In this document: positions 34,588-47,232 of the stretch, piece after piece
Layout of the letters: each line of letters begins with the position of its first letter
How positions within the stretch are numbered: position 1 is the stretch's first letter
DNA from: Apiospora phragmitis
Lineage: Eukaryota > Ascomycota > Sordariomycetes > Amphisphaeriales > Apiosporaceae
DNA length: 64,000 nt
Direction: 5' to 3'
Assembly: GCA_038363925.1 (NCBI GenBank)
Contig: JAQQWL010000006.1
Span: 1,778,501 to 1,842,500 of the forward strand
Position numbers and translations under genes: made by a program
The notes under the pieces: model-generated
What the model was told of the DNA's origin: nothing
Seen by the model: the letters and a program-made list of their open reading frames with translations, nothing else
The model's database searches: none

Positions 34588-37122
34588 TTTGGGGGGAGGG
34601 GACGGGTATTAATCAGATTAACATTCGGTGCTGTGTGCAGTACGCAGTACGCGCAGGTATCAAGGTATCTGGTATGCGAAGCGAACCGGCGGCGGGAGAG
34701 AACGACGTCAGGCGCAATGTTGACGCAATCACTTTGACTTTCCTGCTTATCTCACAGTTTTTAGCTCCATGTCACCTCCAGACTAATCGTCGTCTCTTCT
34801 CTGCAGCCCAGATTGCTGGGTTCTCAACCTCTGCCGGCGCCAATCTGACCTGTCGTGGACCCTTTTTAGTGTCGAAAATCAGATCGGCACGCCGGGTTTG
34901 CCGTGCTGCGCTTCTCCGGACTAAGGCTCGAAAAGGTTCAAGTTGGCCCAGACGGTCTCGTCTTAGTGGGCTGCCCGTCGTCTTGTGGAATGCAGGTATG
35001 ATGTACTGGGGCAGAAAGGGGGGATTGGGGGATTTGCGGCTGCAGGTGCGGAGGGCGAGAGGGATGGGGGTTATTTACGACTCTTGGTTACCTCTATTGT
35101 AGTTTGTGTAGCGGGTGTGTTTGTACGGGTAACAGGGAGAACGTGGTGGAGAGGGAGGCCTTCTCCCGTTCTTGTGACTATTCTGCACCAGGCGGCGTAG
35201 CAATGATGAGGGAAAATGGACAGATGTCTTGGTTGTCAGTCGCACAATGATGTGTGGAGGGTTCGAGCGACTGGACTCGATATGGCTGCTCACTCCAAAC
35301 CTTAGGTTAGGTAGGTATGCGCAAGAAAGCCAGAAGGGGGTAAGCAAAGTATATCTGACAGGCGCCTAAAGTTCAGTTCAGGTTGCCGGTTGGGTATCTC
35401 TCTCTAATGATGATTTACAGAAGTCGCTGGTTGGGCGGTAGACGATAAATATTGAATACAGGAGCAGGTCGTGCATATGCAAGCTGCAGTGCTTGGACAA
35501 TCATCACAACACTAGCAATGGGACTAATGGTAGAGAAGAGGGAGCGTGTGGGTGACGCAGCGTAAGCACGCGAGAGAGAGGAAAAGAGGACGATGATGTC
35601 GTCGTTACATCCCAGCATGTTCCTCCCCCATTTTCTGTCACCCCGCTGTAAACCCGTGCCCCAGCAGCCAATGAGACAGCCGAGCTGGGGGCTGCAAGCG
35701 GCCTCGCCAGATACCCAAGTGGGCCGGCCGCCAGCTGTTTCTAGTCTGTCGTTCTACCCTAGCAACGAGCTAATTTATCTTTTGATGAACCTCCCGTCCA
35801 GCTCTCTGTCTCTTCCTCCATCTTGCTCAAGCAAAGTGACGTCATGTCCTGCTTTGTTTCCCATCCACTCCACTCCCTGTTTGGGCTACTCGATGATCAA
35901 TCCGACTTTGGTGATCCCCTCTGCCGACCTACTCAAGCCCCATTTACTACTGCTGACTGCGGCATCTCGGCAGAGACGCGAGCAAGACTATCTGCTAGTG
36001 GCTCTTCCTGCTCACAAAGTAACGGTCCGCGACGGATCGTACGGCCCTGCTTAGGTACATTGGGCTTATTGGACAAGGTGGTACGATGTCCGTATTCAAT
36101 CGGCTTCTCCCCCACTTCCCTCTCTTCTCCATGTCTGCACAGGAGGAGCAACAGGTTCGCCAAGGCCATGCCCCGGTATATTCACGATAGAGTACATATG
36201 CAATCCCGATCATACGTACATAATCTGCACCGCACGCGTTGTTTGATCGGCTGTATCCATCTATATGTGCCGTGAAAATAAATAGTACATACTAGCCAAA
36301 CATCTAGAATCGCCGAATTCCACGAGCGAGGAGCGCCAGTCTATTATCCTCTCAAACCCCCTTTCTGCTGACCACCTAGCCCTGCTTCTGTAGCTCACTT
36401 GCTCTTTAGAAAAAAATACTTTGTATAGTTCCCACCCTATCGTCGAACGGTTGCGCCAATCTGACCATACCTATGTAGTCTCACTCGCGTCCCACTACAT
36501 ACACTTATTTTTTTACTAGATCGTGCGTACCTGGCATGAACTTGACTCGGTTTCCGTGACCGGCGGCCTCCTTTCCATCAAATGAGTGATGTTTCAATAC
36601 ATACGAATCATTGATTACTCCATACCGCCCATTGATATTCAAGACAAGACAAGAAACCCCGATAGGTGACGTTGTAGCGTCCCCGAATTATATCGGTACC
36701 TGTACTATATATACTCTCGGCCGCAGCATATACGAGCAAGGTTGATGAGACTGAAAGCTCATTTTGATAGAGCTGTAAATTCCGGATATATTATGCCAAC
36801 TTGTAATCTGGTCGCTCCCAGGTCCTGCTATCTGCTCGAGTCCCGTCCACCCCAAGCTGTGTAATTATGGACGAACCAACCCATGATATCATCGAACCAC
36901 CTGCCAACGCCGTGCCATGTGAATGCCATTCGTAACCCATGAGTTTTTGCACAAGAAAGATATTGTAGTAGCCCCTAAAACACAACGGCGCACCATTCAT
37001 TTCCCCCAAGTAATCAAAACACAATTACACACACAACTGACTAGCTGAACAACATACAAACATCACCAATGCTCCGGCCCAAGCGACGAGGCCCGATCGA
37101 ACACGCCCCTCAGTATCCTCCC
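34588..37122. other. long intergenic spacer
   Basis: 2.5 kb, holding the promoter and leader of the Slm1-like gene on the left and the 3' region of the Ldb17-like gene on the right. Open frames such as 35593-36054 (+) are low-complexity with no recognised domain. No gene is supported. Confidence 0.5.
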
Positions 37123-38750
37123 CTACTGTTTGTGAGCGGCGGGCGCGGGCTCGGCTGCCTTGAGTCTGCCTCTCCGTCTCGGGGGCGGTGCCTGCGGTGG
37201 TAGTTTCTTGGCTGCCACCGCCGGCCCGCCATTCCCGTTCGCATTGATATGGACGACCGGCGCAAACGCCTTTCCGTGCCTGGACTTGGGAACTTCCGGT
37301 AACGGCTTCTTCGGCTTCCGCGGCGGTGGAGGTTCCTTGGACGACGCCGCCTCGCCGCCGTTGCTTGCAGCAGCTACCATGTCCTCCGGAGACGATGGTG
37401 GCGCGCCAGCGTCGTCCGCCTGCTCGGCGGTACTGAGCTCGGCCTTTCGGCTAGGTGTCTGTACACCGGGCTTCTCTGTCACCGCCGCCACATCAACCAC
37501 ACTAATCTTGCTGCCTGCGTCTTGCGACTCGAGACTGATACCTAACAGTCTGTTTGCAACCTCACCTGCGCTGTCGTCTGGCAACCAGCTGACCTTCTTC
37601 ACCCGGTCTACCAGTCTCAGAGTGGTCTCATCTGCGGGGGCAAAGTGCGCGTTTCCCGACCCGGCCATGATTCTCAGCACCTTGACGATGTGGTCTTCCT
37701 TGTAGTAGGGTGGTTGGTTAAGCTGCGTGTGCGCGAGCAGCGGGTATAACACGCGCGCAGATAGGTATGTCGCAAAGACATCAGTTCGTAGGGCAGGTCG
37801 AGGAGGTTTCGTATTATGACATCGAGAAGGACGCGGAGGTCGTTGGTGTAGAAGTACTCGTATGTCGCTTTGGTTGTGAACAGGAGATAGAGGAGTTTCA
37901 GGATCAGCAGCTGGAGCGAGGTCTCGGTCTCGCGGTTGAGGAGAAGAATGAGGTTCTCTCCAAAAGTGCGAAATTGCGGACCGTACAGACACAAACACTT
38001 GACGACTCTGTTTGTCAGCAATGCGTTGGGCGAGGTAGGATCGGCCGCGGCGGCGGTGGAGGCGACCATGTACTGCTCGTTCAAAATGAGCAAAACCTTG
38101 ATGATGGCGTAATTGTAGGGGTCGTGGGCATCATCCGAAAGACCCTCGGTCATCTGGAAAAGGTAGGCAACAAAGCCGTCATCGACATGCACAAGATCTT
38201 CGGGGCGCAGCCGTTCGAAGCGAGGCATCTCGTACATCAGTTCCAGGAGCAGGCGGTAGAGCCTGGGGTCGTCGTCTCTGTAGCCGTTCATCAACTCCAG
38301 CAAACGGTGAAAGCATCCCTCATTGACCATCTCCCGGTAGGTGGTCTCGTCGGCGCGCCCGTCCAGCAGGAGGAAGCTGGCGATGGCGTAGAGCGAGGCG
38401 GGCTCGTCCTCCTGCAGCATGCTGTATATTATCTGGGTGCGTGCATAGTGCGGGTCGGTATGGAATAGAGGGCTATTGAGCAGTCTGTCTGCGCAGGTAA
38501 AGACGTCATCTTCGGATTGGGAAAATTCTTGTCGGCATTTGGTAGCTAGATCAAGCCATCTGCGCAGCGCGTCGTCGAGAGATCCGAAGTCATGGGCGGC
38601 ATAGCTATGGGAGAGAACCTCGTCGAGCTCTGTAGGTGGGCTCAGAGCCGCGGTCAGCTATCTTTCGGCAGAGGGGGCCAGCAAGTCATGCGCACCGTCC
38701 CATAGTTGTTCCTCGGTCTCTATGGTGTAGGTTATGTCCGATTCCTCCAT
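37123..38750 (-). CDS. LDB17: Ldb17/SPIN90-like actin regulator (stop and frameshift)
   Basis: A single exon from ATG 38750. Core motifs: S-F-L-L-L-D-G-R, then L-L-L-E-L-M-Y-E-M and [11 protein letters not shown]. Next come [18 protein letters not shown] and [12 protein letters not shown]. The core ends with [23 protein letters not shown]. This is the SPIN90/Ldb17 leucine-rich domain. The C terminus is Pro-rich with P-P-P-P-R-K-P and [10 protein letters not shown]3-binding-like motifs. The family activates Arp2/3 and works in endocytic actin patches. Two breaks are seen: an in-frame TAG at 38660-38658 (residue 31) and a 2-nt insertion in a GC repeat at 37750-37759; without them the length is 541 aa. 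A start at the Met at 38420 would bypass the stop but lose a conserved N terminus. Either sequence errors or a recent pseudogene. Confidence 0.87.
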
Positions 38751-39750
38751 GACGGATTACTTAGGGGAGATTGCGCGGGCTCGAGAGCGGGGCCAGCATC
38801 ACGAGAATATGTCGAGTCTGCCCTGCAATGCAATCGAAGTCTGGGGTTTTGGTGGGAGGGGGCAAGTACAGTATTGGTGGATGGCGCAGACGAAAAGAGT
38901 GGCTCAAAGCCGATGAGCTTGGCAAGGAAAAGAGAGCTGTATGTATGTATTCCAGTCAGGCGGTCAAATAAAACGAAGAACACAGAAATCTGACCTACGG
39001 GTCTATCATTGCATGGAAAGCTGTAAAGTGAATGCTTCAATGTCTCTGTGCACTCCTCGGCTTACTCCTTGGAAGTATTATTGATGTCTGGTATGGGTGT
39101 CTAATTACGGATTTGGTGATACGATAGTGACGAGGCTGGTAGTAGTATTGGACCCAGTGATAGGCCGAAATGCGGGACTGACTCGAGCACCAGACACTGC
39201 AGGGGGGGCTACATATATTTGGTAGCACATGCACGCACTTAGCTAACCTAAGACCTTAGCCAAAGTCGTCCGCTCTGGCGCATGATCCCGTCCTTCTAGA
39301 AGCTCGAAGCTCGAAGCTCTGCTTGAATTGTACTTTTTTAACCCGTAATACATGTCTGTAGAGGGTATTTAATGCTTTCATTCATCGCTAGTACATATCT
39401 AATAAGCAGGGCCAACGAGCAAGGTCTTGCTTGCACCCCTATTAGCCAATGGCCCAGTATACCTAAAGTAATAAGTAAACTTGCCAACAAGCCATTTCCT
39501 GAGTATCTAAGTCGTGCCCGAGGAAACAGTCATCGCCGCTATAGTACAGTTTAGAGTCCATATTCCTGGAGATGCGGCCCTCTTAAAGCAAGTGCTTGAT
39601 GATGCCCAACCTTCTCGACAACCACTCTGCGCTCAAGTCGCCTGAGTCGTTGTTTTGGCCTATTCGCACCTCGGCTACTAGCTCAGCCGGCAGGCTGCCC
39701 ACCGATATCTCGACGTACCTCATCACTTCAACCACCCTGTACTACAGTGA
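38751..39750. other. intergenic
   Basis: It contains the LDB17 promoter and the 3' region of the karyopherin gene. A triple 9-bp direct repeat (AAGCTCGAA-like) is at about 39298-39320. No gene is seen. Confidence 0.5.
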
Positions 39751-42700
39751 CTAGGAGTTGAACAGGCTAGCCACGTCCTCCAGCCCTTGCTCCCCACCTC
39801 CGTTGGCTGCCGAGTCCCCTGACCCGTTGGCAGGCGCCGTCATGAACTGCTGTGCCAATCTGCTTCGCGATGGTTTATTCTTCGATGACGATGGCTTTTG
39901 GATGTTGATGCTCTTGGCAAGCTTGCCCATTTCCGAGATGCTGACACCCTTCAAGTCTTTCAGCAACTCCAAGATGTGCCCGCGCTGGTTACGTGAGTTG
40001 GTCGACTTGAGAACCTCGCGCAGTACTCGGTCCACCTCGCTGGGCTTGATGTTCGGCAAAGATAGAAACACATCTCGTGGCGTCGACGTCAACGGCGCAT
40101 AATAAGATATTATGGTCGCAATGAGTGCAGCAAGGTCTTTCTGGAGGTCCACGAAATACGGCTCGTGGATGGATGTGATGCATGCCTTCAAGACGTTCGA
40201 GGAGATGTATTCGCGAATTGTAGATGCTGTCGACGCTGGAATCACCGCTTCCTCGAGCTCGCTCTTGCCATCATCATCCATCTTCGTGAACTGCGCCTCG
40301 CTGGTCTCGGTTGCCATGAACTCTCCTGGGATTGTCCGGAACACGCGGAGCATGATGCTACAGCATCTGGTATCACGCACACGGATCGCGTGCGTGCAGA
40401 AGAGGAGAAGGGGCTCGAGTATAGTTGAGTTCGACAAGCAGAACTTCCGGAGCGAGAGGTATTTGCGCTTAGGCTGTTGCGCTGATTCCGGTATCGGGTC
40501 ATCTGTATGTAGGTCAGACTCTGAGCCTATATGGAATTCCTTTGAACGTCTTCCAGGGCTCCACTTACTCGTGCGGGCGGGATCTAAGAAGTCGGCGACC
40601 ATCATGACCGCAGTGTAAGTTAGTTGGCGGAGAATGCTTTCAGCCTTCATCTCTTCTGTAAGGGCTTCCCCGCCAGCCCTGATTCCCTGCTGTTCACCTT
40701 GTTTTTCCCACTCCAGGTTGACCTTGGTATCCATTTGTTGAAACGTAGAAGCCAGAAGTGGAGGCAGGAAATGGTCACGGAGTTGGACTGGGCAGTTATC
40801 AACCAGGTACCTAACCAAATTCAGGAGGTTAATCATCTGATGGGAGGATAGGCTGTGACAGTCGGCGAGCAGGGAGTGCGCCAGGGGTCCAGGCAGCTCG
40901 CTGAAGCCGTAGAACTGCATATCTAGGCGGCTCATGCAATAAATCACGGCATAGACCGATTCGCGGACGAAGCGAATGGTGCCTCGGATGGTGGAAGCGA
41001 GTCCTTCGAAGGTGAGCTTCTTGTCAACAACTCTGGCGTAGAAGTCGTCCTTGGTCCCTTCCGAGATCCCGGCTTGCCAGAAACGGTCAGTAAGAACACG
41101 GCTGACAATACTTTGCATCTCTGTTGGAAGGCCTTCCCAGTTTCCTGCGCTGTGAGAAGCATGCGCGTAGCTAGAAGAGTGGTTAGCAGACTGTATTGGA
41201 TGCACATCACATAAGGTTTGGCGCTGTTACGTACCTTAGGAACTTCAAGAGCTCGGGCAAGATGGCCGGGAAAGCATCTTGCCACAGCTCGCACGATGTA
41301 TCATAAGGGGCGGTGCCCTTCTCGACTTTGTCGATCGAGCAACTCAGGAATGATTTGGTCGGTCGCAAGGGAGCGCTGCCTGCCTCTCTTCAAGCTCATT
41401 CTGAAGGGCCTGGCCTTCAGCATCTAGGCCCACCGAGCCCCAGTCGTTGATTTCGTGAACACGCTTTCGGGCCAGGTAGTTTTGGGCCTTATCTAGTCCC
41501 ATCATCTGGCAGAAGCCTGTATATGATGACAAGGCCTGCTTCAGATCCTCGTTCTGCCACTGTGCCTTGATAGGTTGTAAGAACCCGGCGAGTCTCTGGA
41601 GTTTCATTGGCTTATCGACCCGGTCCGACCGATGGATAATGGTGAAGAGAAACGTCTGGTACGTAATTTGCCGTTTCTCGTCCAGCGTCCCTGACGCTAC
41701 CATCTCGCCAACTTTTGACGAGATTTGATCATAGACTTCGAGAAGATGATCCGGCATCTTAACCGCAAGTCTCTGTAGCTCAACCATGCTTTCCGACTGC
41801 AAATCCTTGACAGCGTCTGTGTATGCCCGGTGTTCCGGCTGCGTTGCCGGCCATGTCACCAAGATGTGCTCCAACACCTTCAGCATGAAACTTGGCTTCC
41901 TATCGAGTGCAGTGGTGGAGAATGCCACGAGCAACTGAAGTATCCGTTTCCTAATTAATGGATCCTCGAACTTCTTCGTCAATAGTTGCTCAGCCCACGA
42001 CTCTAGACTGGCCTCCACTGCAGCTACGTCCCCTTCGTTCAATTCCGTAGCCGATCTCGCCCTCCACTTGCAAAAGCCTTTCAGGGCAGCCTCAATGACA
42101 GTGGCCTGTGCGTCGGCGCGAAGCGAGGCGGTCGAGAATTTCGTGTAAGTCGCGGGGTTGAACGAGGATTGACCATCGTATAGATTGTCGAGAACAGGCT
42201 GCGCGTGACCCAGAATGTGGCTGATGGCGTCCACGGGCTTGTGACGAACGATGCCCTCAATAACCTGGCAACTATATCGCCGGTAATTTCCAAGGAATGC
42301 GTGCCTCTCTGGTAGGGTATCGGTGTCTTCGAGTAGGAACAAGAACGTGGGGATCCTGAGTGTCTTCGGGCAAGTTCTCGTAGCGGAACTGGCGAGAACT
42401 GCAGACGTCCAGTAACGGACCAATGATCTCCGGGGTCTGCGCAATGTTAGGGCCCAGATGTGCCTGGTTCAGCAGTCTCGTCCAGGTCACAAGCACGGGA
42501 ATTGATACTATCAAGCTTGGGCTTTGTGTAACCAGCAGCAAGAGCTGCAGGAAGGCCGGAAGGTCGACCCGTCCCTCATTAAGGGGCAAGACCTGCCAAC
42601 GTCGATCAATGTAATTCGCAACAAAAGAAATCAACTCCGAGAGCTTCTTGCCAAATTGGTACTTGTCATCGTCTATATCTTCAGCATCGACCCGGGACCA

Positions 42701-43781
42701 TTCGAATAGCTGTCGAAATAGTTCGGCATACTTGCGGTCGTAGAGTGGCACGACGAGGTCAAGAAACTCCTGGTCCACAAAACTGGTACGCGAATAGAGC
42801 GAATGCATTGCGTCAAGGGCAGCCTGTGGCAGTGTCAATTATGTATGGAACAAAGTGTATCAACGTGCTCAAGATGGTTACCTTTTGTACGGCAAGATGG
42901 GGCGCACGAAGCCCGTCACACATGACACCCACGCAGCCTGTAGCCGTGGCAGCATACGGGACCACCCAGGGCATGAGGGAATAGAGTACGGCGAATGCCC
43001 GAACGGCACAACTACGCAAGTCGGCGTTGTTCTGTAAATCCATGGAGAGGCACTGGCGCAGAAGAACGGTAATTCGTCCGAGCCAGCCTTCTTCGCCACA
43101 TCGGACATTGGGGCCGGCCTTGCGTTCGGGAAAATGTTCGACCAAGACGGCAGCGGGAGTGAATATTTCAACGGCTGCCTTGCTAAGAATACCTTCTCGG
43201 ATTGCGACTACGGCATCGTCCCCATTGAAAATCTCGTCCGAGAGGGTTTCCAGTATGAGTAGGACAAGCTCCTTGTGTACCGCCGAGTCTGGGACCTGCC
43301 AAAGCTGGACCAGCATGGTGTCCATGTCCATCCAGCCATTCTCGTCTGCCCAACTGCGTTTCGTGACCTCGACCCATAGCACAGCAATCTTGTTTCGGAG
43401 GTAGACGGGGTCTTCTCGGGAAATCGACCGCGAAAGCTCCAAGACCCAGTTGCGCAGGGCGACAGCTTGGTCGGGGGTGTACTTTGCCCATTTGTGTTTG
43501 ATAGCATGCTCGAGTAGCGATAGGGCGTAGTGTCGTACGACTGGAGATTGGGCCTTATCGGCGGCCAGAGTGTAGCCGTGGAATGGGGCCTCTTCCGAGT
43601 CCTTGACTTCCTCGAGGAATCTCTGGGCTTCCTGACGCGTATCGTTGTTGGAATATGGATTGTGGACGAGCTGGAGGGCTTCTTGGATCCGGGGAATCAC
43701 GGCCATGCCACCGGCGACGTGACCGTTCGCGACTGTGCCCACCATCCCCATGTTGCCGTTGACCTGTTGCGCCGCTGACAT
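39751..43781 (-). CDS. MSN5: Msn5 / exportin-5 family karyopherin (two compensating indels)
   Basis: Exons 43781-42882, 42823-41235, 41170-40569 and 40502-39751, with canonical introns (GTAACC..CACAG; GTACGT..TCTAG; GTAAGT..TACAG); 1280 aa. The N terminus has I-P-R-I-Q-E-A-L-Q-L-V-H-N-P-Y-S and an importin-beta-type segment R-H-Y-A-L-S-L-L-E-H-A-I. Next comes the exportin-1-like region, L-R-N-K-I-A-V-L-W-V-E-V-T-K-R-S-W. The rest is HEAT-repeat-like helices, as in Msn5/Exp5. Yeast Msn5 exports phosphorylated regulators and re-exports tRNA, with Ran-GTP. The frame shifts by one extra base in a G run at 42349-42352 and by one missing base at 41367-41368; the two cancel and the total length is a multiple of three. 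The C-terminal tail is Ser/Gly-rich. Confidence 0.92.
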
Positions 43782-45231
43782 GATGAGGGGAAGCTATCTG
43801 GGCAAGGTATAGCTCTCGCGAGTCTCGGTTCGGCGTTTGATGACGGACGACGATCTTGGAGGGGTGGGCGGTAGTTCTTTCTGTTGGTCCACCAGGGCGG
43901 GCAGTCCGTTGCGAGATGTTTGTCTTATGTGCAAGTCATCAGGTAAGGATTGCCGTGAAGGATGTCTTGTAGTATGTAATGCAATGGACAGGCCAGGCCG
44001 AGAAAAGAACAAAAGCAGGCGGGCAGAAAGGGATACGGAATAAGTAAAAGTGAAGTGACGTGTGTGGTTGGGGCAGTCGGGTGAGGACGAATTATTTTGG
44101 TTGAAATGACTGGATCGGTAAGTCGAGTAGGTAGGTACAAATATCTATCTCCAGATGATGAGGAAAGCAAGCGCGCTTTAATCTACCTACCCTGTCCAGC
44201 TTTACCTCTAAGAAACCCACTCGTCCAACTGCAGTGTTTTAGTTGAATCCGAAGCTACGGCCTAACCCAGGCAGGCACGGCCTTTAGGTTCTGTGCTGGA
44301 AGTCAGCTAACTTTTTAGTGGTTGACTCACTGGCTTGGACAGGGGTCGTTTCCTGCCAGCCCCAGTTCCAGTTCCAATTCCGCTATCCAGTGCGCTGTCT
44401 TGCCGTGTGTTTTTTCTTAACATGCACTCAATTGATGCATGTAATGTAACTGGCCGCCGTAATCTCCATTTGATCAGGCAGGTGGAGCATCAGGCAACCG
44501 GTAGTTGGGTAACACAGTGGAAGCCTGTCTGGTGTAGGGCAGGAACAGAATCATGGCAACCTTACTTGAGTATAGGAAATCGAGTGTTCTTGTTACCAAG
44601 ACGATATATCCCCATACTCACCTACTTAGGTATTGTATTGGATGCAGTTTACCCCCAAGAACCCTTTCCGCTCATGCCATCAGTTATCCGAGCTTTGATT
44701 CCACCACTAATTGGAAATAATATGGCAGTTGGTACCTGACTTATCTATAAAAACATGTTATTATTGCCTACGTAAGGGCTCATACAGCGCCAGATCCGAG
44801 CATGTTTACTGCAGTTGGCGATATGGGTTGCACGTTATGGTGAGACATTCATAGTCTGATGTAATCTGACTGTGGTGCTGTTTACTACCTTAAACGAAAA
44901 GCATGAGTCCTTCAGCTCATTATATTGGGTGGGTGGACTGTGGTTTCAGCATATCATGACTTATGCTGAGTAGAACATTATATAATCGTGGCTTATCTCA
45001 AGTCCCAATAACGGACCTTGGCATTCCCAAAGCGTGCCATAAACCCAACTGTCACAAGCGTCCACATACGATACAAATATGCTGCAGCAGTGCTATTAAT
45101 TTCATTTACAGCTCAAAGGACCACGTCCGATTTGTCAGTAAATGGAGATGTAATCAACTGTGTTTTCCAGGATCTATCTTTATGGTATGTACTTTATGTA
45201 AGCCAGCACATCCTCAAGCATCACGCACATG
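43782..45231. other. intergenic
   Basis: Left side is the karyopherin promoter, right side the 3' region of DPH7. Short frames show no domain. AT-rich from 44700. Confidence 0.5.
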
Positions 45232-46556
45232 TCATGTATGCGGAAGCACCCAAAAACACAGCAGCTTGTCATAGAAGCTCGTAGAGATGACCTTCAGATC
45301 ACCGCCCGGCGTCTCGGAGCCTGGCTGAAAGTCGCTGCCGTAGTTCATGCTCTTGTGTTCCTCGAAGCGTGCCACGACTTCTACTGCACACTCTTCCATT
45401 TTGGAGCTGCCCGTGACTCTCAAAACCCGCGACCCAGCATGCATGCAAGAAGCCAAGACAGTGGCCTCCCAGCAATTACTTTGCTTCGTCAAGCTCACGA
45501 GTTTCAACCTCCATACGCCTCCGTCTAGGTTGGTCTCTTGTAATAATTGAGCTCTCATGGCCAGTGTCTTAGGGCCAGACTCATAGGCCGCATAAACCCG
45601 GAGGTGGTCGTCATAGCTTCCAGTCAATACGACCCTGGCTTTGTCTTCGAATGCGATGTCAAGAGGTAGTATAGCTGTTACTCCTGCGCCATGTCCTTTG
45701 GTTTTGATAACAGACTGTACAGCCTCAATGTGCGGCGTATCAGACTGTAGATTGCAAGCAGCCTGTAATAGCATGGAGTCATCACCGCCAGAGTAGATGG
45801 TGAATAACCTTTGATCAGTTACTTCATAGAGGGCGGGCGAGAACGCAACGGTCCACGCCTCCAAAGTGTGAGCGAGCACGGGCTCCTCACTTGCTTCGAA
45901 GACGTTCCAAGCATCATCGACCCGAAAAACATGTACCTCGAATGCCGATGTAGTGACGGAAATAAGGTCCGGCAGCACAGGGTGCCAGCAGCAAGATAGG
46001 AAGAGAGTGTTCCCATCTCCACCTAGAGGCAGATGGGTAGCAAGCTCAGTTAAGGTTGCAGATGCATTCACTGCTGAGACCTCTAGCTTGGAGAAAGACA
46101 ATGTCCCGGTACTCGATACGACAGCCAGGATATCAGACTTGTCCTCTTGCGGGTGGAAATGCAAGTCCAAGATGGCAGAAGGCTGCTGTTTAGTCTGAAG
46201 GTGCCGTCTGCATGGAATAGGACAGGACAGTCAGACAAGAACCCGGAAATAGCAAGGCCTGATTTTGCTTACACCTCGTCGTCGTCGTCTAACTGGAAAA
46301 CAACAAGGCTTCCATTGCGGTTTTGGCTTTGACGAGTAGCTACTTGGGTGGTATCATTGTCGTCATCGAAGCCCGCATTTCCATCTTCCGCCGAGGCCTC
46401 CTCCTTCTGAAGATTGTAAGTGCCAACGACAAGATGCTGCGGGTGGGCTGGACAGAACTCGATGCAGCTTGGAGGAAGATCAAGCGTCAAAGACTGCCGA
46501 GAACTTAGGAGCTGTGCTTGTTCCATGTTGTTAGACAGGGCTTGAGTTCGATACAT
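45232..46556 (-). CDS. DPH7: DPH7, diphthine methyl ester hydrolase (WD40)
   Basis: Exons 46556-46273 and 46207-45232, with intron 46272-46208 (GTAAGC..ATGCAG), in frame; 419 aa, or 409 aa from the ATG at 46526 (M-E-Q-A-Q-L). A WD40 propeller: D-L-P-P-S-C-I-E-F-C-P near the start, then D-L-H-F-H-P, L-S-C-C-W-H-P, W-T-V-A-F-S-P, Y-S-G-G-D-D and T-G-S-Y-D-D-H-L-R-V-Y. G-G-V-W-R-L-K follows. The last two are hallmarks of the Dph7/Rrt2 family. Dph7 removes the methyl ester from the diphthine intermediate, allowing the last amidation step of diphthamide on elongation factor 2, in the cytosol. The frame is intact. It is divergent from the DUF1917 gene. Confidence 0.88.
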
Positions 46557-47232
46557 ATAGAATTCTGGATTTGGTAGTTGGGAAAAGGAGCTTGGGCTGA
46601 TTGACAGATTTAGTGACCCCCACCAGCAGGGCTTACCCGCCCGCGTCGGTCCCCTGCTTTAGCGTGGGAGTAGGCGAGAGCTTGGGCTGAGCTGAACGGC
46701 CGCGCAAACGGTCGCTCGATAAATCCCCGATTTGTACCTCGTACGCCTATGGTGCATGTGTATATACATCATGCATACGTGATCTGCATTGATTGCATCG
46801 AGTGGGTTCGGTGCCAGTGAAACCCGACTTCTGGTGTGACCTGACCTCAAGGGGACCAGTCACATTTACAGTATTGTCCCTTCCCCAGGAGTCGGCAGCC
46901 TGCTCCTCTCCCGGCACCGGCACTGGCAGGCACTTAGCTAGCATTATTCCGCTTGTTGTGGACGGTACGAATTCGACCTCAGATCCGTCCTCCCATAACC
47001 TAATGCAGAAAAGGAAAAGGTACGTAAATGGCGTAGAGACAATAACGGTCGTCACATTTCTTGCGTATTAACTCACTTGACAGGGTGTCTCATCTCACCG
47101 TCCCGCGCCATCAAGTCTGAAACCTACCATTCATCGTTTCTTTTTTGATCAACCAAACTGCGACTGCTACCAATTGTTGGCCCGGTATTGGGTCTCTAGG
47201 TAGACCATCTTCGTAGCTGTTTATAAGCAAAG
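46557..47232. promoter_or_regulatory. shared divergent promoter region, DPH7 / DUF1917 gene
   Basis: 676 bp between the two start codons. No gene is seen and no specific site can be named. Confidence 0.5.

Noticed and set aside
35593..36054. 153-aa plus-strand frame upstream of the Slm1-like gene
   Set aside because: Low-complexity Ser/Pro/Leu composition, no splice partners and no domain.
37767..38468. 233-aa plus-strand frame opposite LDB17
   Set aside because: Antisense shadow; the minus strand encodes the SPIN90/Ldb17 domain.
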